A stretch of 64,000 bases of DNA from contig NC_043958.1 in the NCBI RefSeq assembly GCF_902148855.1, positions 14,668,369 through 14,732,368 of the forward strand, read 5' to 3'. This DNA is from Sphaeramia orbicularis. Lineage: Eukaryota; Chordata; Actinopteri; Kurtiformes; Apogonidae. The position numbers were made by a program, and so were the translations under genes. This document shows, piece by piece, positions 35,173 to 46,386 of this stretch (the first letter of the stretch is position 1; the number at the start of each line of letters is the position of its first letter). The notes under the pieces were generated by a model that did not search any database, was not told where the DNA came from, and saw only the letters and a list, made by a program, of their open reading frames with translations.

Positions 35173-35758
35173 AGGACAGAAGCTACAGGCTACTGAAGCT
35201 AACCGCGAAAAGTTTGAATGAACATTTCCAAGAGAGGTAGTTCATGTTTTAACCTGCAGCTACGTGTCCCTTTATTAACAGCCAGAATCCGTATATCTAC
35301 ATACATCTGAAGCTGTGGTTGACTCTGTTTACGCAGTGTCAATGATCTAAATGAATAGAATTAGCATACTGAATCGTGGTGTCAAGTAAATGTAGGAGAC
35401 TTCTATCCAGTTGTTAAAATTTCACATTCAGGACTAAAAGCTGAGAGGACAAACGGATATAGTTTATGTCTGGCAAAAACTGAAGCTGCAGCTGTAGTTT
35501 GTGTTTGATTGTCCATCTGTTCTCTCAGTATTTAATAGAAACACAAACCGCCTCTTCCACATTTAACAATACAAGTAATAACCAGTAGATGGCAGCACCG
35601 CACCAACGAAACGTCTCGTTAAACTAACGCGAGATGATGACTTCACTATACGCAGGCGCAATTATTGGCCAATACAACAACAGTAGCCAACAGGACAGAA
35701 GCTACAAGCTAACCGCGAAAAGTTTGAATGAACATTTCCAAAGAGGTAGTTCATGTGT
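35173..35758. repeat. Pair of ~70-bp direct repeats
   Basis: AACAGGACAGAAGCTACA...GCTAACCGCGAAAAGTTTGAATGAACATTTCCAA.AGAGGTAGTTCATG occurs at about 35173-35250 and 35691-35755 with one 9-11 bp gap difference. The upstream copy is preceded by GGCGGTAATGCTCCAATAAG and CCAACCGCC. The repeated block ends in a possible splice donor (AGAG|GTAGTT), so it may be a duplicated first exon or part of a dispersed element. Confidence 0.5.
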
Positions 35759-35911
35759 GTTCATGTTCATTTTTTATGCGAATAACGAGTGTTAAAGCAG
35801 AACAGCTACAGTTAGTCACATGTATTCCAAACAGTCTACACGTGTCTTCAGGAGCAGGTCACTGTGTGTAGAAAAGCTAAGGTGGCTAAAGCTAATATCT
35901 GTACACAAATA

Positions 35912-36133
35912 CAGGGTGTCCCATAAGTCTCCATACATAGGAGACAGAATACATATGGTTCTAACATGTATTTCTTTATATTTCTTCTTTATAGTTCTTC
36001 AGCAGTGGAGGACACTCATTGAAATGTGTTCCCGACAAAATGGCAGTCATATAGAGCATATTATATAAATAAAAATGGTTTATGTCAAGAAACGTTTGTT
36101 TTTCCTATGTATGGAGACTTATGGGACACCCTG
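35912..36133 (+). mobile_element. Mariner-type deletion derivative (222 bp)
   Basis: Long TIRs begin CAGGGTGTCCCATAAGTCTC and end with the complement; both ends abut TA. The interior retains only the last residues of a transposase frame (...MCSRQNGSHIEHI), matching the GGHIEH-type C-terminus of IS630-Tc1-mariner transposases. TIRs agree over about 31 bp or more, suggesting moderate age. Confidence 0.8.
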
Positions 36134-36636
36134 TACATCTGCTCTGTCTGCTGTGTGCTCATTTTATTGGTCTACTGTATTAAAATATTAAACAAACCTC
36201 TGCTCTGATATAAATTACATTTGATGTATCCCCTGAATGTTTACAAAGGCCTGTCCCAAAATGTCTGTTTACAACCACATCAGTAATATGGTATCAAATC
36301 AAGTTAGATATTCGAGAAAATACTCTGTCCACAAATTATCCACAGTAATTTTTTAATAATCTCTAATCTACCTAATATTCTTGTCTCATTTGGTATGCGT
36401 GTTTACATCCAGGTGTAGTCAGTGAATGCAGCACCATACAGACAGTGATGGGGATGAGCCACAGTGACCTGAACACCACATGGACTATGAAAGGAATGAC
36501 ACTTCCGGTGTTAGAATGGGCCGTCATATTAGATGGTATAAGTTAATTAAATCCATCTGTTATGCAAAGTATCATCTTTTACCATCACATTCATGTTCTC
36601 TGCAGGATGTTTACAATGTGCTGTTATTTATTGTAG

Positions 36637-38276
36637 TTTTGCTGCCTCTGTGGATGAGGTGATGGAGATGGAGGAACATCATACAGAACTGATAACAACT
36701 CCATCTCTGTGCTGACGCTGCTGGGTGAGATATTTTGACTTTATTACATTCTTTTTTGTGTGAAATATGGATCTTGGTTTTGGGGAAAATGTTTTGGAAA
36801 AAAAAGTTTGCAAGGAGTTCAGTTTTGAATACTGTCAATTGCTGTGTGCTCGTAGTTGATAATCATAGTAGTAGTAATTATAATAATAGGTTATGTTGCA
36901 GTTTTTGTCAACCTTCCATAGAATAGATGGTCTTTTTACACATGTTGTCTGTAGGATGTTAAAGTAATGTCAGTAATTCTTTTGTCCCACTTGTAGATTT
37001 TCTGCCTGGGTGGATGAAATCCTGGAAATGGAGGACCATCATACAGACCTGCTGAAGCTGCTGGGTGAGATATTTTATCTTTGTAACTGAAAAGCTTTTT
37101 CAGTGTGGTCAGTGTGTGATGTTTTTGATCTGTTGAGCTGGTGATTTCCTCTGTTGAGTCTGTTAATGCCAGTTGCTGTTTGGTCTGAATTAGTATTGAC
37201 TTTCAGTGAGTAGTTTGTGTTGATCTATGAATTTGTCCAACTGTTTACTGAATAGTTTTTCTAGAATTTGTGAGAGTTGAAGATCGGATTGAAATTGGAT
37301 TCAATTGTTTTATAGAGGTTTTTCAAAGAGTGTGAGGTTTTATACAGTCTGTGTGTGTTAATGTCTAAGAGATGTCTGCTGACTGTGAATGTGCCATATA
37401 AAGGCCCAGTTAAATGGATGAGACACACATTTTGTCACATTTTTGTCAGATGGTTTGTTTGATGAATTGAGGTAGCAGTAGCAGGTCTGTAGTTTGTGAA
37501 ATGGTTCTTATTCCCACATTTATAATTTTCATTTGGTTTTTCATTTAGACATAGACCAGGTTGACTGATGTTGTTTTATATACTGTATTTTTAGTTTTGA
37601 AGAGTTTTAGAAAAGTGTGTGGTTTTATACAGTCTGGTTGTGAGTGTTAATGTGTAAGAGATATCTGCTGTCTAAAATCTGACTGTAAATGAGACAAATG
37701 AGATACACATTTTGTCATGTTATTGTCAGGTGGTTTGTTTGTGGTGTTGTGGAGCCTCTGGTCCTCTGTAGTGGTATTAAAGCTGTCAGACAGGAGCTGT
37801 CAGTGCCTCGGTGCTCGGTAGCTTAGGGGTTTGGTCCTTGGCTCTTGTACGGCTGCCTGTCATTGGCAGGTTGAAGGTTGGAGACTCGTGAGGGCTGAGT
37901 ATTGAGAGCGGACGGTGAGGGAGGGGGCCTAGACTCCTCTGAGTTTCCGCACATCTGTCAGGGAGGGGTTATGGAGCAGGAGATGATGAGCAGCTGGTGT
38001 TTTACAGTAGTGATTAATGTTTGTTTTGTATTTCTGAGGTTATATCAATATTGCTTGGCTTTTTAAAATTGAGTATCTATTGATTTGATTTATATTGCTT
38101 GTTTTTAAAATTTTCAGTTGACTAATTTTCTAGAACTGTATCTGTAATGCTAATGCTATTGTTTGTACTTTTATTGTACCTCATGTTTCCTTTAACTTTT
38201 TATCTTGTGTTTCTTTCAGGTTTGGATGGCAGCGGCTGGCCTTTGACTCAAGTTATGTTATTTCTTGCCTCTGTGG
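36637..38276 (+). other. Exon-like modules of an unrecognised transcript
   Basis: Three stretches have acceptor and donor signals on the plus strand: 36637-36724 (TTGTAG|...|GTGAGA), 36997-37064 (TTGTAG|...|GTGAGA) and 38220-38276 (TTTCAG|...|GTAAGA). The first two are duplicates (shared GTGGATGA, GGA.ATGGAGGA.CATCATACAGA.CTG and CGTCTGG-like ends). In one frame 36997-37064 reads WVDEILEMEDHHTDLLKLL and joins openly to 38220-38276; in the first module that frame meets a stop. No family resemblance was recognised. It could be an lncRNA, a decayed gene or chance. Confidence 0.3.
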
Positions 38277-38432
38277 GTAAGAAATAACATTTCTTGGGTC
38301 TGGAATAGGGGGGTGCAGAAGTGTTTTTTTCACCTGTTTCAATTAAAAAAAAAATAATTGTGTATGCCCCCCTGGTGTTCACAGGGGGGCTCAATACAAG
38401 TCCCTGGTTTTCTTGCACTCTTATTCACCAAG

Positions 38433-40230
38433 CCTTGGAATTGAACTACCGGCCAGCCTCACAGTAGTCAGTTCTCTTCGCACCACTGACCTTCTCACTG
38501 AGCTATCTGTGAGCTACTAATGATGTGTTGGAACTTCTATTTATTGTGTTTTTTTGGCACTGAAAACACAGAAAAGCATGTGTGTTGCCTCAGGGTATTG
38601 AACTGTCAACTTCTGGGTTCAGAGGATGAGTCTTACACCAGTTTTAAGCCACTGAGCTATCTGTCAGTTGATGAGTTGATTTTGGAAGTTATATTTATTG
38701 TGTTTTTTTGGATGTGAAAACACAGAAAAGTATGTGTATTTTCTCAGGGAATTGAACTGTCAACTTCTGGGTACACAGAAGGAGTCTAGCACCAGTTTTA
38801 ATCTACTGAGCTATCTGCCAGTTGATGATTCAGTTTTTGAAGTTGTATTTATTCTGATTCATTCCACTTTTCTATATTTTTAAATGAAAAACTGGACTTG
38901 GAGTGGAATTTGATCCTGCAACCTTGGAATCTGAAGTGGGGCTGTGATTTTTGCCCTTTACTTAGGCCACTAAGCTAAGTTCCAGTTGGAGATTCAGTTG
39001 TCAGTTTCCAAGTATAAGAAATGTACCAACTTGAAACCTCGAGTAGTGAGGATGAAAAGAAATTTTGAAAAAAATAGATCCTGGTGTGGGATTTGAACTC
39101 ACAATATCTAAAGTTGTGTGAGTATGTGACATTAGTTCTACTCCCTAACCACTGTGCTACAGCTGATTACCTGATATGGGGCAGTTTTTAGGAGTATAAG
39201 AGGTATAAACTGGAACCCTGAGTACAGACTCTGCTCTGTTTCCAACCAGGGTCAAGGCCTTTGGCTCTAAGATCTCAGGAAGGACAACTGAACTGGTCCA
39301 ACAGTGATGTGAAGTCTCTGATACAGACAACTCACCACTATACCAGCCTAACCTACCATGTGACAGTCTGGTCGACACCAGCTCTGAATGTAAAGTGTCC
39401 TGAGATTACTTCTGTTATGATTTGGTGCTATATAAATAAAATTGGATTTAATTTGGGTTAGGTTGGTTCAGTGTTTTATCCATGAAGACTCAAGTTCACA
39501 CCAGTTTTAGACCACTGAGCTTTTATTAGTTACTATCAGTTGATTTCTCCCCTTATTTATTTTTGTGTAAAAATCATAGCTGATGTCACCAAAGGGGTAC
39601 TTGAGCCCATAATCTCAGATAGTTGAGGTTTTAACATCTCACCAGGAATTCAACCACTGACCTACAAGTAACGTGTTGGAGCTTGCATTTATTGTACTGT
39701 CTTTTTTTTTTTTTTTTTTTTTTTTTAAATCTGAAAACACAGGAAAGTATCAGGGTATTTAAATTTCCATGTCTGGGTTCGGATAATAGATTTGTAGCTG
39801 TTATAGTCCACTGAGCTATCTGATAGTGGTGTGTTAGAAACTGTATTTATTCTGTTTCTTTCGATCCTTCTTTTTTTTTTTTTTTAAGTAAAAATAACAG
39901 AAACACTGACTGGAGTTGGACTTGATTTCATAGAGCTATTATATCTGTCTCACACTTAAACCACTGAACTATCTGAGCTATTGATAAAGTGCTGGAACTT
40001 ATATTTATTTTGTTTTTGACCTGAAAACAGAAAATAATGGGTGTTGAATCTGAACCTAAGGTGTCAGGGTTAGATTGTAAGTTCTGTACCAGTTTTAAAC
40101 CACTGAGCTACTGGTCAGTTGGCAGTACTATTTTGGAAGTTGTATTTATTCTGTTTCTTTGTAACCTCTTTTTGTTTTTTTGTAAAAACCATAAAATAAC
40201 AGAGACTGGTTTAGGATTTGACCTTACAGC
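38433..40230 (-). repeat. Tandem array of about ten tRNA-like units
   Basis: On the minus strand each unit has an A-box-like TAGCTCAGTGG and a B-box-like GGTTCAANNCC. A boxes (plus coordinates) start near 38496, 38649, 38803, 38967, 39147, 39512 (partial), 39653, 39808, 39961 and 40100, so neighbouring units are mostly 139-180 bp apart, commonly 153-155. B boxes lie near 38435, 38593, 38747, 38905, 39088, 39595, 39753, 39918, 40043 and 40214. A-to-B spacing is usually 56-63 nt, long like class II tRNAs, but 45 in the unit at 39918-39972. The best unit (40043-40111) has GTAGCTCAGTGG and GGTTCAGATTC. Acceptor stems look imperfect. Between units, GAAAACACAGAAAAGTATGTG and ATTTATT.TGTTT segments recur. 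Confidence 0.7.
39365..39452 (+). repeat. Dispersed repeat tail inserted in the tRNA-like array
   Basis: ACACCAGCTCTGAATGTAAAGTGTCCTGAGATTACTTCTG...GGTGCTATATAAATAAAATTGG matches the end of the repeat at 6925-7175. It explains the longer gap between array units at 39147 and 39512. Confidence 0.6.
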
Positions 40231-40829
40231 CTCAGATTAGGCAGACTGCTGTCTGTCATACACTCAGACATAACTGACTTGTTCACAGGTATAAGAAATG
40301 TGTAAATCTGAACCATTCAAAGACATTCTGCTCCCATGACGCAAACAGGTCACGTGACTTCAGAAAAAACTAGGGTTTTAGTATTGTCACAGCCTTGCTG
40401 AGACTGAGACAGACAAGATGGTCATGAGTTGAAATAGTAATTTATTTTAACTAAAATTTTATTTGGTGCTATATAAATAAAATTGATTTGGATTATTAGT
40501 CTGGTTCACTGTTTTATCCATGAAAACTGATGTTCATGTTAGATAAGTTACTTACATATCATTTTTAAAGTCTGTTTGTGTCACTGCCAAAGGTTTTCTG
40601 GAAATAAAGTCCCATTTATCCATCCTCACATGAATGTCAACAGGAAGTAGGAAGAAATGACCTCTGTCCGGGGCAGATTTACACTTATAGTGTCTAACTC
40701 ATTACTTAAATCATTACACGACTGTTCAGTTCTTAAAATAAACGTTTATTTATCAGGCATATTCCGTGAGCTACCAACATTTAGGTTAAAATGACTGAGT
40801 TCGCCTAACAAACAATACTTGCTTGTATT

Positions 40830-40900
40830 TTCTTCTTCTACGGCTACTTCCGGTCCTTCTTTGCTTACTTCCGGCCCTTCTTCTTCTTCTTTGTATTTAT
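40830..40900. promoter_or_regulatory. Pyrimidine-rich stretch with paired ETS sites
   Basis: Two ACTTCCGG motifs (near 40846 and 40867) about 21 bp apart in a TTCTTCTTC-rich tract; on the minus strand they read CCGGAAGT, the GABP/ETS core seen in TATA-less promoters. No gene start was identified beside it. Confidence 0.35.
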
Positions 40901-41424
40901 CATCAGCTGTCGTCGTGCTGGTGTTGCACTACTGACATCTGCTGGAGAAAATTAACTCCTGCATCAAAACTGTTGTGTAGTGGCTTTCTGATCGCCTTAA
41001 TTCACTTGTGCTACTGCGACGTATCTTGTATATATCTTCTGTTAATCCTATTATTGAATATAGTTTTTTTCTAATTTCATTTTAATTTAATTGTTAATTC
41101 TATTTATTATGCATACTGTTGTGATGTTATTTATTAGTCCTGTACCGGGAAAATTTACGCCTACTGCTATTCTTTGTGTATGGTGTTGACTTATGTAACT
41201 CTGCCCCCTGGTGGTGATAAATATGAAGTGTCACCTGTTGCTGCTTTATTTTAACCTCCTTCGATATAGTCACTTAACATGGTTAAGATAAAATCAGCTC
41301 CTATTAATGTTATATATTCCTTTTTTGCTTGATGCTCTGCAAGAAATATTCAAACTTAGACCAATAAGCAGTTCACATGTAGAAAATACAGTATATGGAA
41401 TCATATAACTCGTTTTCTTCCATA

Positions 41425-41880
41425 ACATTCCAATGTCTCCATCTAGTGGTTGCTTTTTAAATTGCAGTTCACCACAACTTCCAATGCGGAGGTTGGAACA
41501 GAAATGCAAGCTGATACTCATCATTTATTATTCACAGCAATCAATCACATGATTATATAAATGAAATACAAATAGTTTAGATACATGTTGAACTGGCTGC
41601 ACACTTCACATCTTCCATTTTCAGGTCTTGTCATTTAGAAATGTTATATAATAATAAATATATTCACGGATTTGACAGAATCAGTCCACTCCTAGTCCTC
41701 CTTTTCATTTCCCCAACAATAGATTATAAATCTGAACAGAAAATAAATCTCTCCCTTTGTGTCTTCAGTTTAATTTAACATTAACAGTCTTATTTTACCA
41801 ACTTTATCCATTCACAAGTTCATTTGGTCCATCTGTCTAAATGTCTCCATCTAGTGGCAGCTTTTGAAACTGCAGCGCAT
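41425..41880. repeat. Direct repeat with AATGTCTCCATCTAGTGG
   Basis: AATGTCTCCATCTAGTGG.(T/A)GCTTTT.AAA.TGCAG occurs near 41429 and 41845, about 417 bp apart, in the presumed 3' flank of gart. It looks like a local duplication or two ends of one element. Confidence 0.5.
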
Positions 41881-42084
41881 CACAAATCGATAAAACCATC
41901 ATGAAGGACAAACGCTTTTATTTTATCAAACAGTGATTCTAATGTTTACAGAAGTTAATTCAGTGTTAAGTGGTAGAGTTTATAAAAATATCTTTCCATC
42001 TATGTGATTCATTCTCATGCACACAACTGTAACATTTGTCTACAAAGCTGAAAAATGGAATGTAAACAGAAATGGAATGTAGTT

Positions 42085-42090
42085 TTTATT
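42085..42090 (-). terminator. Candidate gart polyadenylation signal (AATAAA)
   Basis: AATAAA on the minus strand about 110 bp after the stop of the gart terminal exon; another lies near 41524-41529. Confidence 0.5.
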
Positions 42091-42200
42091 TCAAGTCTAA
42101 TACAAAGACATGCTAGGAGACCAAAAGGATGAGATGAAATGCTGCTGGTTCATGGACAGAATCAGTTTTCAAACACACGTCTCAGACTTTTCTAACTGTT

Positions 42201-42395
42201 CTAACTGCGCTTTGAATCCCAGATGATGCGCCCGTCCTCTCCCAGCCTCACGCTCCCACTGGACACCAGCTCCACGGCCTCGGGGTAGGCCCGGTGCTCG
42301 GCTCCTTTGATTCTGTCCGACAGAGTGTCCTCCGTGTCCCCGCGGAGGACGGGCACCGCCTCCTGCACGATGATGGCCCCCGCGTCCACCTCCTC
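42201..42395 (-). CDS. gart: GART terminal coding exon (GAR formyltransferase C-terminus)
   Basis: Partial: 64 codons plus stop. The minus-strand acceptor CTGCAG|GAGGAG is followed by EEVDAGAIIVQEAVPV, RGDTEDTLSDRIKGAEHRAYPEA, LVSSGSVRLGEDGRIIW and a TAG stop. This matches the last exon of the trifunctional purine-synthesis protein GART (human EDVDAGQIILQEAVPV...), covering the C-terminal end of the 10-formyltetrahydrofolate-dependent GAR transformylase domain, cytosolic. The exon begins where the human last exon begins, and the frame is intact. It is much more GC-rich than its surroundings. Upstream (higher coordinates) lies a 720-bp minisatellite; I could not recognise the preceding exon (SFKGSNAHEQ...GCTVHFV region) anywhere up to 64000. 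It may be a very long intron, a detached duplicated exon or a misassembly. Confidence 0.85.
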   Translation of the reverse strand, partial: EEVDAGAIIVQEAVPVLRGDTEDTLSDRIKGAEHRAYPEAVELVSSGSVRLGEDGRIIWDSKRS

Positions 42396-42480
42396 CTGCA
42401 GGACCAGGACACAACACAGCCTTGAAGACCAGGTTCAGACGGAAGACACAACTACTGTAAGTATTAGACGGAACAGGGAA

Positions 42481-43200
42481 GACTAGACCCCAGACCAGGA
42501 CCAAGACCAGGACTAGACCCCAGACCCCAGACCAGGACCAAGACCTAGGACTAAGACCAAGACCTAGGACCAAGACCAAGACCAAGACTAGAACCCAGAC
42601 CAGGACCAGGACCAAGACCAAGACTAGACCCCAGACCAGGACCAAGACCAAGACTAGACCCCAGACCAGGACCAAGACCTAGGACTAAGACCAAGACCAA
42701 GACTAGACCCCAGACCAGGCCCAGGCCCAGGACCAAGACCAAGACCAAGACTAGACCCCAGACCAGGACCAAGACCTAGGACTAAGACCAAGACCAAGAC
42801 TAGACCCCAGACCAGGCCCAGGACCAAGACTAGACCCCAGACCAGGACCAGGACCAGGACCAAGACCAAGACTAGACCCCAGACCCCAGACCAGGACCAA
42901 GACCTAGGACCAAGACCAAGACCAAGGTCCAAGACCCCAGAACCAGGACCAAGACCCCAGAGCCAGGGCCAAGACCCCAGACCCAGGACCAAGACCCCAA
43001 ACCAGACCCAGGACCTAAGACCACAGACCAGACCCAGACCCAAGACCCCAGACCCAGGACCCAAGACCACAGACCCAAGACCCAAGACCCAAGACCAGAC
43101 CCAGGACCCAGGACCCAGGATCCAGGATCCAGGATCCAGGATCCAGGACCCAGGACCCAGGACCCAGGACCCAGGACCAGACCCCAGCCCCAAGACCAAG
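42481..43200. repeat. Hexamer-based minisatellite (GACCAA/GACCAG/GACCCA)
   Basis: 720 bp made of variants of a 6-bp unit, with higher-order blocks such as GACTAGACCCCAGACCAGG in the left two-thirds and a GACCCAG/GATCCAG subarray at about 43080-43185. Strand asymmetry is extreme: almost no G-to-C balance, the plus strand being C/A-rich and the minus strand G/T-rich. It sits about 85 bp from the gart exon acceptor, inside its last intron. All open frames through it are low-complexity by-products. Confidence 0.95.
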
Positions 43201-43507
43201 ATGTCGAAATGGAAATTGTGGTTTTGGGAATTTCCCACATGTCATTAGAACTGTCATTACCTGAACATCTTCTTAGTTTTTCTAACTTGTTTCCTTCTGT
43301 ATGGATTGTACATCACTGATACTGTAAACATGCATGAACCTTATGGCTAATTTCCAACTTGTGCTCTTGATGAGGTTGAATATGTCACTAAAACTCCAAA
43401 ACAACAGTCAGCACAGACAGCAGTTTAAGTAGAGTAAAAAAATCCTAAAGCATTGACCCAGGGAGCATATAGAGCAACACAAAGTAAAACATATAAGACA
43501 CTTTTAA

Positions 43508-44053
43508 CTCCTAAAGACCCAGTGGTACTTTTGTGGCAGCTCTGACAGTTTTCTGAGTGAGTTTTTCTCTGTAGTTAATATTTGTTAAGTGATTTATCGT
43601 CATATTAACTTCTGTATTTTGCATTTTTCATTGTAAATCATGTATTTTCCTATATTTAATTAATTTCATGTACTTGATTTAGAATTTCATGAAAACTCAG
43701 GAGTTAATTCAAAGGTTATTGTATCAAAACAGAGATAACTGAAGAAAAAGGTATTTTTTCAGCAAATATCCCATTAATTGAACATAAACCAAGTGTGTCC
43801 ATCCACTGTCATTGATCCGACTCCATGGGTTTTACTGATGAATCAATATAGTGGAAGATGACGGTGTTTCCACGGTAACTACAGAGCCTCTGAATATCCA
43901 AATGGGTGACATCTGATGACCATGAAAAGATGACAAACTGCATTTTACACCAATTATTTACACGTATTGATAGAATTAATGCATCAATAGGTATTAAACC
44001 TTTTAGTTCAGCAGATGCTTTTGGTCAGCGGTGGAGGTTTAGGTCTTTATGGG
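43508..44053 (-). mobile_element. TTAA-flanked piggyBac-like MITE, copy A
   Basis: Flanked by TTAA at 43504-43507 and 44054-44057. The ends CTCCTAAAGACCCA and its counterpart AGGTCTTTATGGG are inverted repeats; the interior is the reverse complement of copy B at 48415-48928 over several blocks (for example GACAAACTGCATTTTACACC). TTAA duplication with termini starting CC(C) fits the piggyBac superfamily. No transposase is present. Confidence 0.75.
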
Positions 44054-44379
44054 TTAAAGTTACATGACATCAAACAAGACATTTATATCAGGAAATTAAT
44101 TTAGACTTCAGGTGCCTCTTTTGTCTAAATCATACATCATGTCCTACTAATTCCACCTAGCCACATTCAGAGCTCATTTTTGGTAGATATCTATTGACTT
44201 GGTATTGTTTGTGACTGGCTGCAGTAGCTGCTGTTGTCCACATGGTGGCAGCAGAATACTTCTTAATTTCCTCCCATGTTGGAACCCAAACTGTCCCATT
44301 CTCTGCTTCAGAACCCATTTATCTGGTTCTTCTGCTTACTGGTGAGTGTGACTCGTCTGAGCTCGGACCCTGGCTTTGC

Positions 44380-44570
44380 ACACTGTTGTTTTAATGAGGA
44401 ACCAGTGGGCCGCAGCTCCTTAGTCCTTATTATGTGCTATTTACAGCCCTTGTGATCCACATTACATTTGCCTCTCCTTGGTCGTCGCCTCCGCCCATAA
44501 AACGTTCTCATTAACTCTGTCACTCGGGGTGTGAGGACCAGGAGTGAAATGGGTTCTAAGCTGTGGCAGC
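44380..44570. promoter_or_regulatory. Possible conserved non-coding element
   Basis: Compositionally balanced, repeat-free sequence with CCTCCGCCCATAAAACG (TATA-like/HOX13-like ATAAAA), TTGTTTTAATGAGG and TCATTAACTC motifs in an AT-rich desert. Function is not shown; the call rests on texture alone. Confidence 0.25.
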
Positions 44571-45409
44571 TGGTCAAAATCCTGCGGGGAAAATGAGACT
44601 TCAGACCAATTTATGACCATCATCTCTATGTGCGAGGTCATTTCGGAGGCCTCTCAGTATAACACACACACATATACACACACATACACAGATGTCAAAT
44701 CCACCCATCTTCACCTATCGGGTGATTGACTGCCCCCTCGGTGCAAACATACAAACATCTTTGTGTCCTCTACCACGAAAAAACGGGACGATCGGACCAA
44801 AGACGTCTCAGTTTTGGCTCCTTTACAACTGAAGGTGAACTAAAAACTCACCCAAACGTATGCAAAGTGTTTATCAGGAAACTACGGGTACCTTATCAGC
44901 TTGAGCGGACATTGATTTTCCTTCAGACCACCTGCTGGGAAGGCCTTTAAAACACCACCCGCCTGCACTCAGATTATAGGCAGCCAGTCCAAGTCCTTCT
45001 ACATCTGCAAATCACAGATAATCTCTGCACGTCTTATCAAAAAAAAATGTTTCATATCAATACTTTTACACCAGTATTCTAATGTTTGAACAGAAACCAG
45101 GTTCAAAAGTGCATTTATGGACTTTTACGCCCTTGTATGGGGTTAGGGAAAGACATGGGGGTTTGGATTAAGACAAAAAAAAAAACAGTGAACGTATAGT
45201 CAGAGCTAAAACACACATTTACTCACTGATTTACATTAGTACCATCATTCAACAACAGACAATTGACATCATGCAAGAAAAGACATGACAAGTTTCCGTC
45301 TTACACAGTAATATGTTCCTCATGTAGATGTTTTACCTTCTAGAACATACTAAGTGCTACTTCAGTTTTATTTTTTGTTTTTTTTTTTGACGTGATCTGG
45401 GATATTGTC

Positions 45410-46386
45410 CATTTTGAGTGAATGACGCTCGTTGCACAGCCTCTCAGTTTAGGAATATTAAGTCTGTGTTTAATGTTTTTGTCACTTATAATAAGAACAC
45501 CTTCCTTAAATGTCCTTTTTTTGATAGTTTGAAGTCCCACTGTCTTCTCAGGTCTGGTAAAAAGATTTTTTTCCACTGTAATACAAGGTTATGTTTAAGA
45601 ATATTTCACTTCTGTCAAATGTATGCAGACTTATTTTGTGCCAAAAAATAAGCTAAAACCTTTGGCCATCGCTGTTTTTACTCATATTTTAATAATACTC
45701 CAACCCTAAGTGAAGCACTTTCATTGCAGAAAATGTGACAGGAATCCTAATTCTAATCCAAACAGTTTTCACTTAGATGTAGAGGTGATACGGCCAAAAA
45801 AGAATCATTAGATATTAGGTAGATTTAACTCAAATCAATGGTCTGATCTTTATTTTCTAAGTGGAACCATTTACACTTGTAGCTGTTCAGTTTACCAGCA
45901 CCATATCCATCCTATAATAAGCATAACCTACATATATTTACCTTCTTCTTTTTTTTTTTTGCATAATGTGGTCTTTCAGTTGTTGGATTTATGTTAGTTT
46001 TAAGGATTTCATAAATTTTTTTCTTCATATAAGACATAATCATTTACCTTCTCTATAGTCGGTCTGTTCTTACGGTGCAGAATCATCAATCCAATCACCC
46101 CCAAACCAAAATAATAGAGACAGTGATGTTCTACAATATGTATCAGGGGTTCATATACAAAACCAAAACACCCCAACTAGACAGAAGCGAAATATTCTTA
46201 AACATAACCTTGTATTACAGTGAAATAAACTCTTTTTACCAGACCTTAGACCATAATGGGACTTCAAACTATCAAAAAAAGGACATTTATGGAAGGTGTT
46301 CTCATTATAAGTGACAAAAACATTAAACACAGACTTAATATTCTTAAACTGAGAGACTGTGCAACGAGCGTCATTCACTCAAAATG
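45410..46386. repeat. Inverted repeat with 207-bp arms
   Basis: Arm 1 (45410-45616) and arm 2 (46180-46386) are reverse complements with few mismatches, separated by 563 bp. Both arms keep an open frame read outward-in beginning MNDARCT.SQF.NIKSVFNVF and continuing through FDSLKSH..LRSGKK, which matches no family I know. No target duplication is evident at the outer ends. It could be a DNA element with very long TIRs or an inverted duplication of another repeat. Confidence 0.8.

Larger units (their letters stand above)
30771..41280. other. Intergenic stretch between creb1 and the gart exon
   Basis: No recognised protein-coding gene. Contents: a (CA)n run at about 31921-31947; an LTR-like sequence at 32425-32820; a possible TTAA-type element at 33187-33557; a retroposon-tail-like stretch at about 33990-34260; a 70-bp direct repeat at 35173 and 35691; a mariner relic at 35912-36133; exon-like modules at 36637-38276; the tRNA-like array at 38433-40230; and an ETS-site pair near 40846-40880. 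Confidence 0.5.

Noticed and set aside
42169-43257. Several long minus-strand frames rich in Gly, Leu, Val, Trp and Pro
   Set aside because: They are translations of the hexamer minisatellite in all frames; low complexity, no family match, inside an intron of gart.
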